Of a stretch of DNA of 64,000 nucleotides, positions 8,802 through 17,375 are shown in pieces. Position numbers and translations under genes: made by a program. Numbering within the stretch: the first letter of the stretch is position 1; each line of letters starts with the position of its first letter. The notes under the pieces were generated by a model. The model had not been told where the DNA came from. It did not search any database and saw nothing but the letters and a program-made list of their open reading frames with translations. The stretch comes from an uncultured Cellulomonas sp. (GTDB taxonomy: Bacteria > Actinomycetota > Actinomycetes > Actinomycetales > Cellulomonadaceae): the NCBI RefSeq assembly GCF_947494015.1, contig NZ_CANLTL010000010.1, positions 1-64,000 on the forward strand. The letters run 5' to 3'.

Positions 8802-9935
8802 TCACGACCCATGCGCCGCACTACTCCTTGCTAGAAGCTGCCTGAGCAGGTCAACCGTGGCGAGATACCACCAAAAGACCCAGTCGAGGTAGGCGTCGGC
8901 GTAGTTCGGCTGCTGGTCAGCCCGCTGATGTCTGATGGCGAACTTGTTGGCGATCTGGAACAGCGCCCCCTCATCGCCCTGCAGCATCTCTTCCTTCAGC
9001 AGGTCGCGGTGTTCCTCGAGGATGCCAGCCAGCGCAACGACGGCCGTCCGCTTCTCGACACGGGTCGCCCCGCGTCGACGGAACTGCTCAATCGCGTGCG
9101 AGAGCGCGTCCGGAGAGGGCGCCTCCGCATCATGAACCAGGCTCTCCACGAGCTCATCTCGGGGATCGCCCGTCGTCTCCTTTAACACGCCGCTCGAGTC
9201 TAAACGCAACAGCGAGTTCGACCGCTCGAGCAACCCGTTCATCCGCCACCGGAAGACTCCCTGCCCAGCGCGACGGTCGAAGTCGTCGTAATGCCATTCG
9301 CCACCGTATGAGTGGTACGACCGCTTCCGAGGGCGCGCCACGAAGTGATGTGCCGCTTCAATCACTGTGTAGGCGTGGTCCAGGTGCTCGCCCAGGCCGT
9401 ACGCGTCGAGCTCCGGGGGCCACTGCTCGTTCGAAGCCATCAGGTCGGAAAGTGCCTCTCGGCCACGTCCAGCATGGTCGTTCTCCGTGTCCACGCAGTC
9501 TTCGCCAAACGCGAGGTCGAAGTAGCCCGCTTGGTCGAGCTCAGTGATCAGCTTGCTCGTCGCCTCGACAAGTGCTGTATCGGTGAGGTTGGGCCTCTCG
9601 CGGGTCGTCACGCCGGCCACACGGTCCCGGTACAGGAGCGGACGCGCATACACCGGCACTCGCAACGGATCGGCGGCGATCTGCGCCGTCAGGGCGTCGA
9701 CCGTCCCGTCGGCCAGCGCCGTGTTGAGCCACTGAACACCCGTATCGGCGTAGAAGGCCTCCTCGAACAGCAGCCGAACACTGTCCTCGTTGGTGACCCC
9801 GCGAACCAGCGACGGGCCAGGTCCGAGGGGGTTGAAGGAACCAGGTACAGGGCGCGCTGACGTGATGTCCCGCAACTCGCTGGCGAACAGATCCCTCGGC
9901 CACACGAGCTGCAAGTCCTCAATACGCACTCCCAT
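8802..9935 (-). CDS. Uncharacterised 377-aa protein with conserved HEPN-like C-terminal module
   Basis: The protein is soluble, with no signal peptide or membrane segment. The N-terminal 200 residues match nothing I recognise. The middle (about 185-240) is rich in His, Tyr and Trp. The last 110 residues are helical: a basic block RRRGATRVEKRTAVV, a long charged helix, then ALFQIANKFAIRHQRAD and a Trp/Tyr-rich final helix. I recall a similar tail (IANNFAIRHH followed by a hydrophobic W-x-F-Y-Y-LAT helix) in uncharacterised bacterial proteins, some near defence genes. I cannot name the family. The gene stands alone on the minus strand between repeat copies H and D and has lower GC bias than the downstream chromosome. 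Acquired accessory function, possibly defence, is an inference. Confidence 0.6.
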   Translation of the reverse strand: MGVRIEDLQLVWPRDLFASELRDITSARPVPGSFNPLGPGPSLVRGVTNEDSVRLLFEEAFYADTGVQWLNTALADGTVDALTAQIAADPLRVPVYARPLLYRDRVAGVTTRERPNLTDTALVEATSKLITELDQAGYFDLAFGEDCVDTENDHAGRGREALSDLMASNEQWPPELDAYGLGEHLDHAYTVIEAAHHFVARPRKRSYHSYGGEWHYDDFDRRAGQGVFRWRMNGLLERSNSLLRLDSSGVLKETTGDPRDELVESLVHDAEAPSPDALSHAIEQFRRRGATRVEKRTAVVALAGILEEHRDLLKEEMLQGDEGALFQIANKFAIRHQRADQQPNYADAYLDWVFWWYLATVDLLRQLLARSSAAHGS

Positions 9936-10242
9936 GCGGGCACAGTAGATCGTCGACGCGACGTCGCGGCTGTCGCCTGTCGTGTCACTCGCAGGGAGTC
10001 GACTCCGCCTGCGGGGCTGCTGCTCTCGATGCCTTGGAAACCCCGCCTCCGGTGGGAGAACTCGAAGCCGTACTTCGCCGGCTCCGGCGGAGAGCAGCCG
10101 GATGGCGCGCTCACGCTCGAGCGCCGAGCGGACGGCGGCATGAGCGGACGTCGGTACCGCGTCAGACGCGCGGCGTGATCGTTCGTCTCCCAGCGGTGGC
10201 GGCTAGGACGTCGACCCATCGATCGCGCGCGAGTTGCCTGAG
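9936..10242. other. Spacer carrying repeat copy D
   Basis: The promoter of the minus-strand 377-aa gene must lie in the first part of this spacer. Nothing else is recognisable apart from the dispersed repeat at 10129. The stretch around 10075-10125 is rich in GGCTCCGGCGG-like sequence that also precedes the repeat copy at 13988. Confidence 0.4.
10129..10150 (+). repeat. Dispersed repeat, copy D
   Basis: This 22-base copy has the core GACGGCGGCATGAGCGGACG and differs at one position from the copy at 13988. It lies about 190 bases upstream of the start of the 377-aa gene. Confidence 0.6.
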
Positions 10243-10560
10243 CTACCGCTGCTGCCAAGGTCCAGCTACGTAGACGGTTCTGGCCCAGACCTCACCGGGC
10301 TGCGCCGTGGGCAGCGGCTGACCGATTGCGTCGGGGTGACCGGCCCTCATCACCTTGAGCTCGCGGGAGCGCACTGCGCTGGAGCCGCGCTGGCGCAACA
10401 AGACTGTCGCTTCCATTCGCGACGGTGCGCACGTCAGCACCTCGACGGCGCAGGCATGCTCGAGCGCGTCGACACGGTCGTCGTTGGTGACGTCGACGTG
10501 GAACAAGCTTATGAAGTGACGATACGACGACGTCCGTCCCAGGCCCTGTTGCCCAACAGG
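10243..10560 (-). pseudogene. Gene fragment of unknown function
   Basis: On the minus strand a frame ending at 10243 keeps high GC in third codon positions and reads as plausible protein over about 100 residues (for example HVDVTNDDRVDALEHAC, then RQRGSSAVRSRELKVM and GEVWARTVYVAGPW). No ATG or GTG start with a ribosome site exists at its upstream end, where the frame runs into sequence unlike protein. It is best read as the 3' remnant of a gene. The upstream boundary given is approximate. A plus-strand frame overlaps it but has worse codon bias. I recognise no family. Confidence 0.3.
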
Positions 10561-10625
10561 GTCGAGGTGGCGGACTAGAGGTCCCGTTCGGCTGCATAAC
10601 CGAACGTCGGCGGGCGCACCGGACA

Positions 10626-10640
10626 GCGCATGACCGTGCG
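10626..10640 (+). repeat. Dispersed repeat, copy E
   Basis: The 13-mer GCATGACCGTGCG is shared exactly with copies A and B. It lies between the gene fragment at 10243-10560 and the end of the acetyltransferase gene. Confidence 0.45.
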
Positions 10641-10750
10641 ACTGCGCTTCGACTTCAGCCGGAGTAGAGGGGGCCCCGCCCTGGTCTGACGCACCACCGC
10701 TCGTCCGGTCCGCGCCGTGGGTCGGGTTCCCAGCGCCTCGTGCTGAGCCG

Positions 10751-11335
10751 TCAGGGTCCTTGGACGTCGAAGCCGGTTGCGCGGATCGGCCTGGCCGGAA
10801 CGCCGGCGACGATCGTGTTGGCCGGCACGTCTTTGGTGACGACCGCGCCGGCGCCGACAATCGCACCGTGGCCGATCGTCACACCGGGGACGACCGTCAC
10901 TGCGGCGCCGAGCCAGACTTGGCGGCCGATCACGATGGGTGCGGGGACGATGTCGGCGCGGCGGGCGGGGTCGACCGCGTGGTTCAAGGTGACCAGGGTG
11001 CTGCCGTGCCCGATGAGCGTCCCGTCCCCGATGGTGATGCCGCCGGTGTCTTGGAAGCGACAGCCCATGTTGATAAAGACGTCCTTCCCGAACGTAAGGC
11101 TCTTGCCGAACTCGCAGTAGAACGGTGGGAAGACCGTCACAGAGTCGTCCACCGTCCGTCCGGTCAGTTGCGACAGCAGGACGCGCGTCTCCTCGGGGGA
11201 GCGGTACCTGGTGTTCAGCTCCGCGGCGATGCGAAGCGCGTCTTGGGCTGCGTGGTGCATGAAGGCGTGCTGCTCGGAGCCGCCCTCGATGACGGCCCCA
11301 CGCCGCACGTGGTCGAGAAAGTCGTGCAGGTCCAT
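10751..11335 (-). CDS. Sugar O-acetyltransferase, maltose acetyltransferase-like
   Basis: The 194-residue protein has the short N-terminal Mac domain (about 1-60) followed by left-handed beta-helix hexapeptide repeats (about 70-185). Typical stretches are [14 protein letters not shown] with the catalytic His, [13 protein letters not shown], and [21 protein letters not shown] at the end. Family members transfer acetyl groups from acetyl-CoA to sugars. The ATG at 11335 overlaps the stop of the upstream XRE regulator gene as TGATG, which points to translational coupling. A GTG one codon earlier is a less likely start. Its physiological substrate is not clear. Confidence 0.85.
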   Translation of the reverse strand: MDLHDFLDHVRRGAVIEGGSEQHAFMHHAAQDALRIAAELNTRYRSPEETRVLLSQLTGRTVDDSVTVFPPFYCEFGKSLTFGKDVFINMGCRFQDTGGITIGDGTLIGHGSTLVTLNHAVDPARRADIVPAPIVIGRQVWLGAAVTVVPGVTIGHGAIVGAGAVVTKDVPANTIVAGVPARPIRATGFDVQGP

Positions 11336-12258
11336 CACCGCTCCTGTCGCTCGGGGTCAACTGAGGGAGCAGCACAGCCGGCCACCATGTGCCGTCCGGC
11401 GTGCCCCGGGTCGGCTGCCCAAGAGGCGAGCAGCCGCAGCCGTTCGGCCGACCCGGAGCCAGGCTCGGCGGTGTAGACCATGAGCACCTGGCCGGGCTCC
11501 GCGGTGATGGCGAGCTCTTCGTACGCCAGGGTCAGCTCGCCGGCGACCGGGTGGTGGAACCGCTTGGTGCCGGCGCCGTGCGTTCGCACGTCGTGGGCGC
11601 CCCAGAGCCGGCGGAACGTCTCGCTGTGCGTGGACAGCTCTCCGACGAGGTCCTGCAGGCCCTTGTCGTGCGGGTCGCGTCCGGCCTCGGTCCGCATGAT
11701 CGCCACGCACATCTCGGCGAACAGGTCCCAGTCGGGGTAGAAGTCGCGTGAGGCCGGATCTAAGAACTGGAACCGCGCGAGGTTCGGTGTACGGCCGCCG
11801 TTCCCGATGACGGGGGAGTAGAACGCGCGGCCGAGCGCGTTGGTCGCCAGGACGTCCTGGTGTTGGTCGCGGACGAACGCGACACCGTCGGTGATGGCGG
11901 ACAGCGCCCACTGCAGGCTGGGCCGGGGTGAGGGGGAGCGCGTGGCGCGTCGGCGCAGCCTGCCCGACGGGGGGATGCCGTCTGCGGTGCGGGCCAGGTC
12001 GAGCAGGTGCGCGCGTTCGGTGTCGTCGAGCTGCAGGGCGCGCGCCACAGAGTCCAGGACGGACGCCGAGGCCCCCCCGATCGCGCCGCGCTCGAGCTTG
12101 GCGTAGTACTCCACGCTGACTCCGGCCAATGCCGCGACCTCGCTGCGGCGCAGGCCCGGCACCCGGCGGTTGGCCGCGCCGACGACGCCGGCGGCGTCCG
12201 GGGTCACCTTCGCGCGCCGCGACATCAGGAACTCGCGCACGTCCGCTCGGTTGTCCAT
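11335..12258 (-). CDS. XRE-family regulator with MmyB-type ligand-binding domain
   Basis: The 307-residue protein has an N-terminal helix-turn-helix (about 15-75, with [19 protein letters not shown] and LERG). This is followed by an MmyB-like domain (about 110-280) of the PAS-related type found in many actinobacterial regulators. The ATG at 12258 is preferred because the longer frame upstream runs through the divergent promoter region and does not resemble protein. The gene is divergent from the zinc alcohol dehydrogenase gene (12397), with 138 bases between the starts. In this family, control of the divergent oxidoreductase gene is the usual arrangement. Ligand unknown. Confidence 0.85.
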   Translation of the reverse strand: MDNRADVREFLMSRRAKVTPDAAGVVGAANRRVPGLRRSEVAALAGVSVEYYAKLERGAIGGASASVLDSVARALQLDDTERAHLLDLARTADGIPPSGRLRRRATRSPSPRPSLQWALSAITDGVAFVRDQHQDVLATNALGRAFYSPVIGNGGRTPNLARFQFLDPASRDFYPDWDLFAEMCVAIMRTEAGRDPHDKGLQDLVGELSTHSETFRRLWGAHDVRTHGAGTKRFHHPVAGELTLAYEELAITAEPGQVLMVYTAEPGSGSAERLRLLASWAADPGHAGRHMVAGCAAPSVDPERQER

Positions 12259-12396
12259 GGTCTCGACCGTAGGCCGGACGACGTCCACGAGGGAGTCCAC
12301 GCCGTGGGGTGCACTGCGGGTACACCCCACGACAGGCACTCCCACCCCGGCGGGCGCAGGGGGAGGGTGGAGGCACCGACCAGAAGGAGAACCCTC

Positions 12397-13419
12397 ATGC
12401 GTGGCGTGATCATGTACGGCCCCGGCGATGTCCGCGTCGAGGAGCGCGACGACCCCACGATCGTCGACCCGACCGACGCGGTCATCCGTTTGGCCGCGAC
12501 CTGCATCTGCGGGTCGGACCTGTGGCCGTACCGCGGCGCCGACCAGGTGGACCACGCGAAGATGGGCCACGAGTACGTCGGCGTCGTCGAGGAGGTCGGC
12601 GCCCAGGTCACCACGATCAAGCCCGGTGACTTCGTTGTGGGGTCGTTCGTCATCTCCGACGGCACCTGCGAGATCTGCCGCTCTGGTTACCCGTCCAGCT
12701 GCGTGCACCGCATCTTCGTCGACGGCGCGATCGGTACCCAAGCCGACAAGGCCCGGATCCCCTACGCCGACGGCACCCTCGTCGCCACCCCAGGTCAGCC
12801 CGGCCCCGACCTCATCCCGCACCTGCTGGCGGCCTCCGACGTCCTGGGCACCGGCTGGTTCGCCGCCGTCGCCGCACAAGCCGGCCCAGGCAAGACGGTC
12901 GCGGTCGTCGGGGACGGCGCGGTGGGCCTCATGGGTATCCTCGCCGCGAAGCAGCTCGGCGCCGAGCGCATCGTCGCGATGTCACGCCACTCCGGCCGCC
13001 AGGACCTCGCGCGGCACTTCGGAGCCACCGACATCATCGAAGAGCGCGGCGACGCGGGCATCGCGCGGATCAAGGAACTCACCGACGGGTTCGGCGCTCA
13101 CTCGGTGATCGAGGCCGTCGGCACCCAGGAGTCGATGGTCCAGGCCATCGGTTCTACCCGACCAGGCGGCAACGTCGGCTTCGTCGGCGTCACGCACGAC
13201 GTGCAGCTGCCCGGCCAGCTGCTGTTCCTCTCCCAGGTTCAGATCCTCGGCGGGCCCGCCCCCGTCCGCCGCTTCCTGCCCGAGCTCATCCAGCTCATCT
13301 GGGACCGCCAGATCGAGCCCGGGAAGGTTCTCGACCTCACTCTGCCCCTGGAGCAGGCCGCCGACGGCTATAAGGCCATGGATGAGCGACGCGCCACCAA
13401 GGTGCTGCTCACTGTCTGA
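12397..13419 (+). CDS. Zinc-dependent alcohol dehydrogenase family protein
   Basis: The 340-residue medium-chain dehydrogenase carries catalytic zinc ligands in CICGSDLW and MGHEYVG. It has a structural-zinc-like Cys cluster (SDGTCEICRSGYPSSC) and the cofactor-binding glycine motif VVGDGAVGLMG near residue 170. This subgroup oxidises or reduces alcohols and aldehydes with NAD(P), but the substrate is unknown. The start at 12397 is set by AGAAGGAG seven bases upstream. It is followed after 32 bases by a cupin gene and is divergent from an XRE regulator. Confidence 0.9.
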   Translation: MRGVIMYGPGDVRVEERDDPTIVDPTDAVIRLAATCICGSDLWPYRGADQVDHAKMGHEYVGVVEEVGAQVTTIKPGDFVVGSFVISDGTCEICRSGYPSSCVHRIFVDGAIGTQADKARIPYADGTLVATPGQPGPDLIPHLLAASDVLGTGWFAAVAAQAGPGKTVAVVGDGAVGLMGILAAKQLGAERIVAMSRHSGRQDLARHFGATDIIEERGDAGIARIKELTDGFGAHSVIEAVGTQESMVQAIGSTRPGGNVGFVGVTHDVQLPGQLLFLSQVQILGGPAPVRRFLPELIQLIWDRQIEPGKVLDLTLPLEQAADGYKAMDERRATKVLLTV

Positions 13420-13451
13420 ACCGGCCAAGAAACGCGACGAAGGAGAGACCC

Positions 13452-13850
13452 ATGAAGCTCACGCAAAGTGGCGGCCGGACCGCTGCCGGGCCAGCCGACT
13501 GGTTCACAGGCACGGTGTTGATCGACGGCATCCGCGACCCTGACGACCAGTCGGTGATCGGCTGCGCCCACGTGCGGTTCACCCCGGGGGCGCGAACCGC
13601 CTGGCACACCCACCCCTACGGACAGACCCTCTACGTCACCGACGGCATCGGCCTGGTCGCCAAGCGCGGAGGAGAGGTGCGGGAGATCCGCCCCGGCGAT
13701 GTCGTCTACATCGAGCCCGGCGAAGAGCACTGGCACGGGGCCACCGCAGACCGGTTCATGGCCCATGTCGCGCTCCAGGAGGCAGACGACCACGGTCAGA
13801 TGGTGACATGGCTCGGCCACGTCACGGACGACGAGTACCGCGGCAGCTGA
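13452..13850 (+). CDS. Small cupin-domain protein
   Basis: The 132-residue protein is a single cupin barrel. Metal ligands are visible in WHTHPYGQTLYV (His-x-His and Gln) and GEEHWHGA. It resembles the short cupins annotated as mandelonitrile-lyase-like or quercetin-dioxygenase-like, many of which have no tested activity. A GAAGGAGAG ribosome site precedes the ATG. It is the second gene of an apparent two-gene operon with the zinc dehydrogenase, so it may act on the same substrate or product. Confidence 0.85.
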   Translation: MKLTQSGGRTAAGPADWFTGTVLIDGIRDPDDQSVIGCAHVRFTPGARTAWHTHPYGQTLYVTDGIGLVAKRGGEVREIRPGDVVYIEPGEEHWHGATADRFMAHVALQEADDHGQMVTWLGHVTDDEYRGS

Positions 13851-14232
13851 CCGGCCGACATCGAGCTGACGCCCACGCAGATCCGCGCTCACCAGCAGGG
13901 TGGCCGCCAGGCCCGGCGGCGTGCCGGGCTGGCACGAGTCGCGCGCTCATCGGCAGGAGCGCGCCGCAGGCGGCTCCGGGGCGCGCACGGACGGCGGCAT
14001 GTGCGGACGCCGGCGTCCACCGCGCCGTGGCATGAGCGCCCGTTGCGTCGCGGCCGTTCGCCGGACGAAGGTGCCAACTCTCGGTGGCAGCAGGCGAAGG
14101 TTGTGCGCCGGAGAAGACCTAGGGAGGCCCGGCGGGGCCCGGGGGCCCATAGGAACGGCCTCCGGGCCGCGGTCGCGCGTGTGGGTTAGGCAGCACAAAG
14201 GTCGGTTGTCACGGCCAACGGGCGGGAGGCCG
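13851..14232. other. Spacer carrying repeat copy F
   Basis: The 380 bases between the cupin gene and the end of a minus-strand membrane-protein gene have no supported reading frame. The dispersed repeat lies at 13988, and a partial second motif (GGCATGAGCGCC) lies near 14032. Confidence 0.45.
13988..14009 (+). repeat. Dispersed repeat, copy F
   Basis: This 22-base copy agrees with copy D at 21 of 22 positions. It begins 138 bases after the cupin stop codon and is preceded by CGCCGCAGGCGG. Confidence 0.6.
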
Positions 14233-14529
14233 CTATGTCGGCGGCGAGGGCCTAGAGGCGGGACCCGCCGCACCCCCGGACCGCAGAAACTCGGGGAACT
14301 TGCGCGTGAGGTCGTAGACCACAACCGACAGGAAGCCGGTCGCCACTCCGCTTGCCCACTCGGTGTTGCCGTAATATCGCAGCAGGCCGACGCTGATGGC
14401 CACCAGTGCCGCGAGGGACACCAGTTCCACGCTGGCACGTAATCGCTCCTCGCGGGTGCGCGCGCTCGCATACGTGCCCCACACACCGCCGGCCAGCAAG
14501 AATCCCGCCGCAGCCACGAACCACCACAT
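14233..14529 (-). CDS. Small hypothetical membrane protein
   Basis: The 98-residue product starts with MWWFVAAAGFLLAGG and has two or three predicted membrane helices (about 2-20, 33-52 and a weaker one at 62-76), then a short charged tail. The ATG at 14529 is chosen because GTGGAGG lies just upstream. It follows the 640-aa secreted or membrane-anchored protein gene by 17 bases on the same strand, so the two are probably co-transcribed. No family recognised. Confidence 0.6.
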   Translation of the reverse strand: MWWFVAAAGFLLAGGVWGTYASARTREERLRASVELVSLAALVAISVGLLRYYGNTEWASGVATGFLSVVVYDLTRKFPEFLRSGGAAGPASRPSPPT

Positions 14530-14546
14530 GCTGGCCTCCACTCGTT

Positions 14547-16469
14547 CTAGAAGTTCCACGGGATGTCGGGCGCGCCCCAGTCCGTCAGTTCGCTGAACGC
14601 TCGCCACCGGTCATCGTCCGCATATCCGATGGCAACCGGTATCACGCGGATACGCGCGCCGGAGGCGCCAGTCCGTGGGACGTCGAACACCAGTGAGCCG
14701 TAGCCTTTGCGCTCGTCATAGAAGCGGCTGCCGGGCGCAATAGAAGCCTCGGGCAACTCGGTCGCGAAGCTCATGGTCGACTCGTCCGGAGCGACGACGA
14801 CGACGTCACGAGGGTTCGCCGGGAACGCATACAGCCCGTACGGCGTGCCGTTGACGGTCACCGTCTGCATCGAGTCCAGCACGACCGCCTGGGTCGCCTC
14901 AGCGACGACAAGTTCGCGGCCGGACCAGAGCTCGCCGACGATACCTCCGTCGTCCGATTGCGCCGGGATCTCGTACTCAAGAGTCGCACCGCCTGCCACT
15001 AGGCCCATGAGATAGAAGCGTTCGGGGTCGAGGTCGGCCGGCGCCGTCGCACCGGAGGCGTCCAGTCCAAGCTTGATCTTGAAGAAGCTCCGGTCGTCGG
15101 CCACGGTGCTCTGGCACGAACAGAAGGCAACGACGTCGAGCGACACGGGCCTTTCGGAGATCCAGGACCTGAAGTTGAGCTCGCGGGTCGCCGAAGACTC
15201 CAGGTTGGTGACAGATCTGACGGACGTCACGGAGAGGTCGCCGTCAGCGGCCACCAGGAGAGCTCCGTCCGACGCAATCTCCAGCACACCAGGGTCGGGG
15301 ATGTGGTAATCGCCCGCCTTCTCGACGGAGGGAGCGCGGCTCGGGACGATGTGGTCCACCGCCCCCATCGGATCCATCCGGTGGACGCCGTCCACGGTCG
15401 TCCAGTAAAGGTTTCCAAGTTCGTCGTACTCCAAGTCCCGGATCGACTCGTCCTCCGGCAGCACCTCATACAGCACGCTGGTCGTCTGCCCGTCGACCGC
15501 GACGATCCGGCGGCCCGACTGGTCGAGCAGCGCGAGTTCCCCTGCGTGCGAGGCCGCGATCTTGAGCACACCGTCGAGGGCCACGGGGCGGCCGGATGAA
15601 ATAATGCGGGCGCCCGCCGCGTCGGCCAGACCGATGGCGTCCGGAAGAACGCTCGGCTCGAAGTTGGAGCCGGACACGACGCCGCCGGAGGTCACCGGAC
15701 GTACGGCCGAAAGCGTGGACTTGCCGAGCGGCCCCGACATGAACAGCGTCGAATCGCTGCCTTCCGCGAAGTCCTCGATCGGTCCGAGAGTCGCCGAGGC
15801 GTCGTCCGGCAGGGTTGCCTTGGTGACGCTGAGAGAGCCTTCTGCTCCTGGACCGAGAGGCAACGTCACGCCTGCCTGGTACAGGCCGGTCGAGGACCCG
15901 AGCCAGAGCGCACGACCTGGATCTGCCGCAGAGACGCTGACAGCACGGGAAAAATCGCCCTGGTCGGGTTGGACATTGAGCGCCTCCATCGAGGTGATCG
16001 CTCCCACTTCTTGATTCATGGGCAGGCGCCGCGCCGACCGATTCTGCGGATCGACGTACCACACCTCGCTTTCGCCCTGGTCGCTTCCGAGCGCGAGGTA
16101 AGTCAGCCCGTCGGTGCTGCTGGCGATTGCCTGGACTTTGGATCCCGTTGGAGGAGGTCCGTCCACGGACTCACGGAAGAGGCGCGGGTCAATGTTGGTC
16201 GTGAGGCTGCCCGGATTCGCCGGGACAGGGAGCGGGTCGCTGGGTGTCGTCGGCTGCGCAAGCCCGGTCGCGGCAGCGGCGAGTGACGCTGCCACAAAGC
16301 CTGTGAAGATGCCGATGGGCGCAAGCCGCCGCCAGCGGGTCCGAGCGACGGGAGGCGGTGCGGGACGCGGGGCGCTCGGCCGGGGTCGACGCGCTTCGTC
16401 GGCCAACCTCGGGGACGGTGGAAGGTCGCGCCGCTTCTGCGGTCGGGCTTTGCGCTTCTTTCGAGCCAT
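14547..16469 (-). CDS. Large membrane-anchored hypothetical protein, likely beta-propeller
   Basis: The 640-residue protein begins with a very basic, Pro-rich cytoplasmic part (1-48) and has one membrane helix (about 51-73). The rest is outside the membrane. The exported part repeats short blade-like units such as SSTDGLTYLALGSD, YDELGNLYWTTVDGVHRMD and ASDGALLVAADGD, which suggests an NHL/SMP-30-like propeller over residues 110-450. The C-terminal 180 residues form a separate beta-rich region containing a Cys pair (FCSCQS). The ATG at 16469 starts the basic MARKKRKARP segment, and the longer frame upstream is not protein-like. Function unknown. A binding or sensing role at the cell surface is a guess. 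Confidence 0.6.
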   Translation of the reverse strand: MARKKRKARPQKRRDLPPSPRLADEARRPRPSAPRPAPPPVARTRWRRLAPIGIFTGFVAASLAAAATGLAQPTTPSDPLPVPANPGSLTTNIDPRLFRESVDGPPPTGSKVQAIASSTDGLTYLALGSDQGESEVWYVDPQNRSARRLPMNQEVGAITSMEALNVQPDQGDFSRAVSVSAADPGRALWLGSSTGLYQAGVTLPLGPGAEGSLSVTKATLPDDASATLGPIEDFAEGSDSTLFMSGPLGKSTLSAVRPVTSGGVVSGSNFEPSVLPDAIGLADAAGARIISSGRPVALDGVLKIAASHAGELALLDQSGRRIVAVDGQTTSVLYEVLPEDESIRDLEYDELGNLYWTTVDGVHRMDPMGAVDHIVPSRAPSVEKAGDYHIPDPGVLEIASDGALLVAADGDLSVTSVRSVTNLESSATRELNFRSWISERPVSLDVVAFCSCQSTVADDRSFFKIKLGLDASGATAPADLDPERFYLMGLVAGGATLEYEIPAQSDDGGIVGELWSGRELVVAEATQAVVLDSMQTVTVNGTPYGLYAFPANPRDVVVVAPDESTMSFATELPEASIAPGSRFYDERKGYGSLVFDVPRTGASGARIRVIPVAIGYADDDRWRAFSELTDWGAPDIPWNF

Positions 16470-16629
16470 CGCGTGAACGTCCTGAGAGGCTGGGACGGAC
16501 CGCAGTGGTTGCTCCCGAGTGCCACTTGTCCGCAGGCTTGCCGGATCTGGTGCTCGAAGCGACCAACGCGGGGGTGAAACGGGCCGGTTGTGAGTGTAGG
16601 AGTTCCTGTGGACAGGTCGGGGGTGATTC

Positions 16630-16776
16630 CTAGGGAAGCGGTTCTTCGCGCACGAGTTCACTGAGCGAGTGCAGCCAGTGCAGCCAGTGCGGACGAGGCC
16701 CCGGCGCGACGTCCCCGATGAGGCACGCCAGACGTGGCGGGGTGGGCGGCTCAGCGACCGTGGTGTCGTCCAGCAT
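16630..16776 (-). CDS. Possible 48-aa small protein
   Basis: The frame starts with ATG preceded by AAGAGGGC on the minus strand and codes for a Pro- and Trp-containing peptide (MLDDTTVAEPPTPPRL at the start). It lies 160 bases upstream of the 640-aa gene on the same strand. Nothing is known to match it. It may be a leader peptide or chance, and it adjoins an IS30 remnant, so it could also be debris. Confidence 0.25.
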   Translation of the reverse strand: MLDDTTVAEPPTPPRLACLIGDVAPGPRPHWLHWLHSLSELVREEPLP

Positions 16777-16859
16777 GTTGCCCTCTTGTGTGTGCCAAAA
16801 CGTTGGCGGGCTCAAGGGTCAACACATCACCACGATGATCACGACCCGTGGAGGTGCCC

Positions 16860-17365
16860 GTGCCCCGACCCCAGCTGTCCCACGAGCAGCAGGACCGCGC
16901 CTGGGAAAAGTGGCGCACCGAGCAATCAGTGCGCTCTGTCGCTCACGACCTCGGCGTCCCCGTCCAGTAGGCCCGTCGGCACTTCGCCGTGACCGGTGGT
17001 GTCGGCACCCCGCCCAGCGAGTCGCTCGGCCCGGCACTGTCGCTGGTCGAGCGGGAGGAGGTCTCCCGCGGCCTTGCGGCCCGGTGACAGCCTGCGCGCC
17101 ATCGTGTCCGCTCTCGGTCGCCCGCCACGCCGGCTGCCGCCCGACAGGTCCCCATCACGACGGGTTGACACCGCGCGCAACAGAAGGGAGCCATGGGCGG
17201 ATGTCGGCGGGCACCGGGGCAGGGCTGCCTGCCCCCCTGGCCGAGCCGGAACCGGCGGCGGATCGTTGACGGCATGCGACGAGACGAGAGCCGAGCAGTC
17301 GACGCGTTCTGCCAGCGCCTGGCCGATGGGCGATCGCACCCCTTGGCCGGAGAAGCGGCATCATG
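16860..17365 (+). pseudogene. IS30-family transposase remnant
   Basis: From a GTG at 16860 with GTGGAGG upstream, one frame gives PRPQLSHEQQDRAWEKWR and continues to a stop at 16969. The next frame piece contains ALSLVEREEVSRGLAAR (about 17030), and the next, shifted, GDSLRAIVSALGR. These are the N-terminal landmarks of actinobacterial IS30 transposases in the right order, but separated by a stop and frameshifts. Later pieces up to about 17365 show only weak similarity. The DDE catalytic part is absent. The start region is clear and the end is approximate. I could not place the terminal inverted repeats. Confidence 0.6.
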
Positions 17366-17375
17366 CTTCGCATGG

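Noticed and set aside
208-14009. The dispersed repeats as integron attC sites
   Set aside because: I could not find the paired inverted core sites (GTTRRRY/RYYYAAC) around the copies, and there is no integron integrase in the window.
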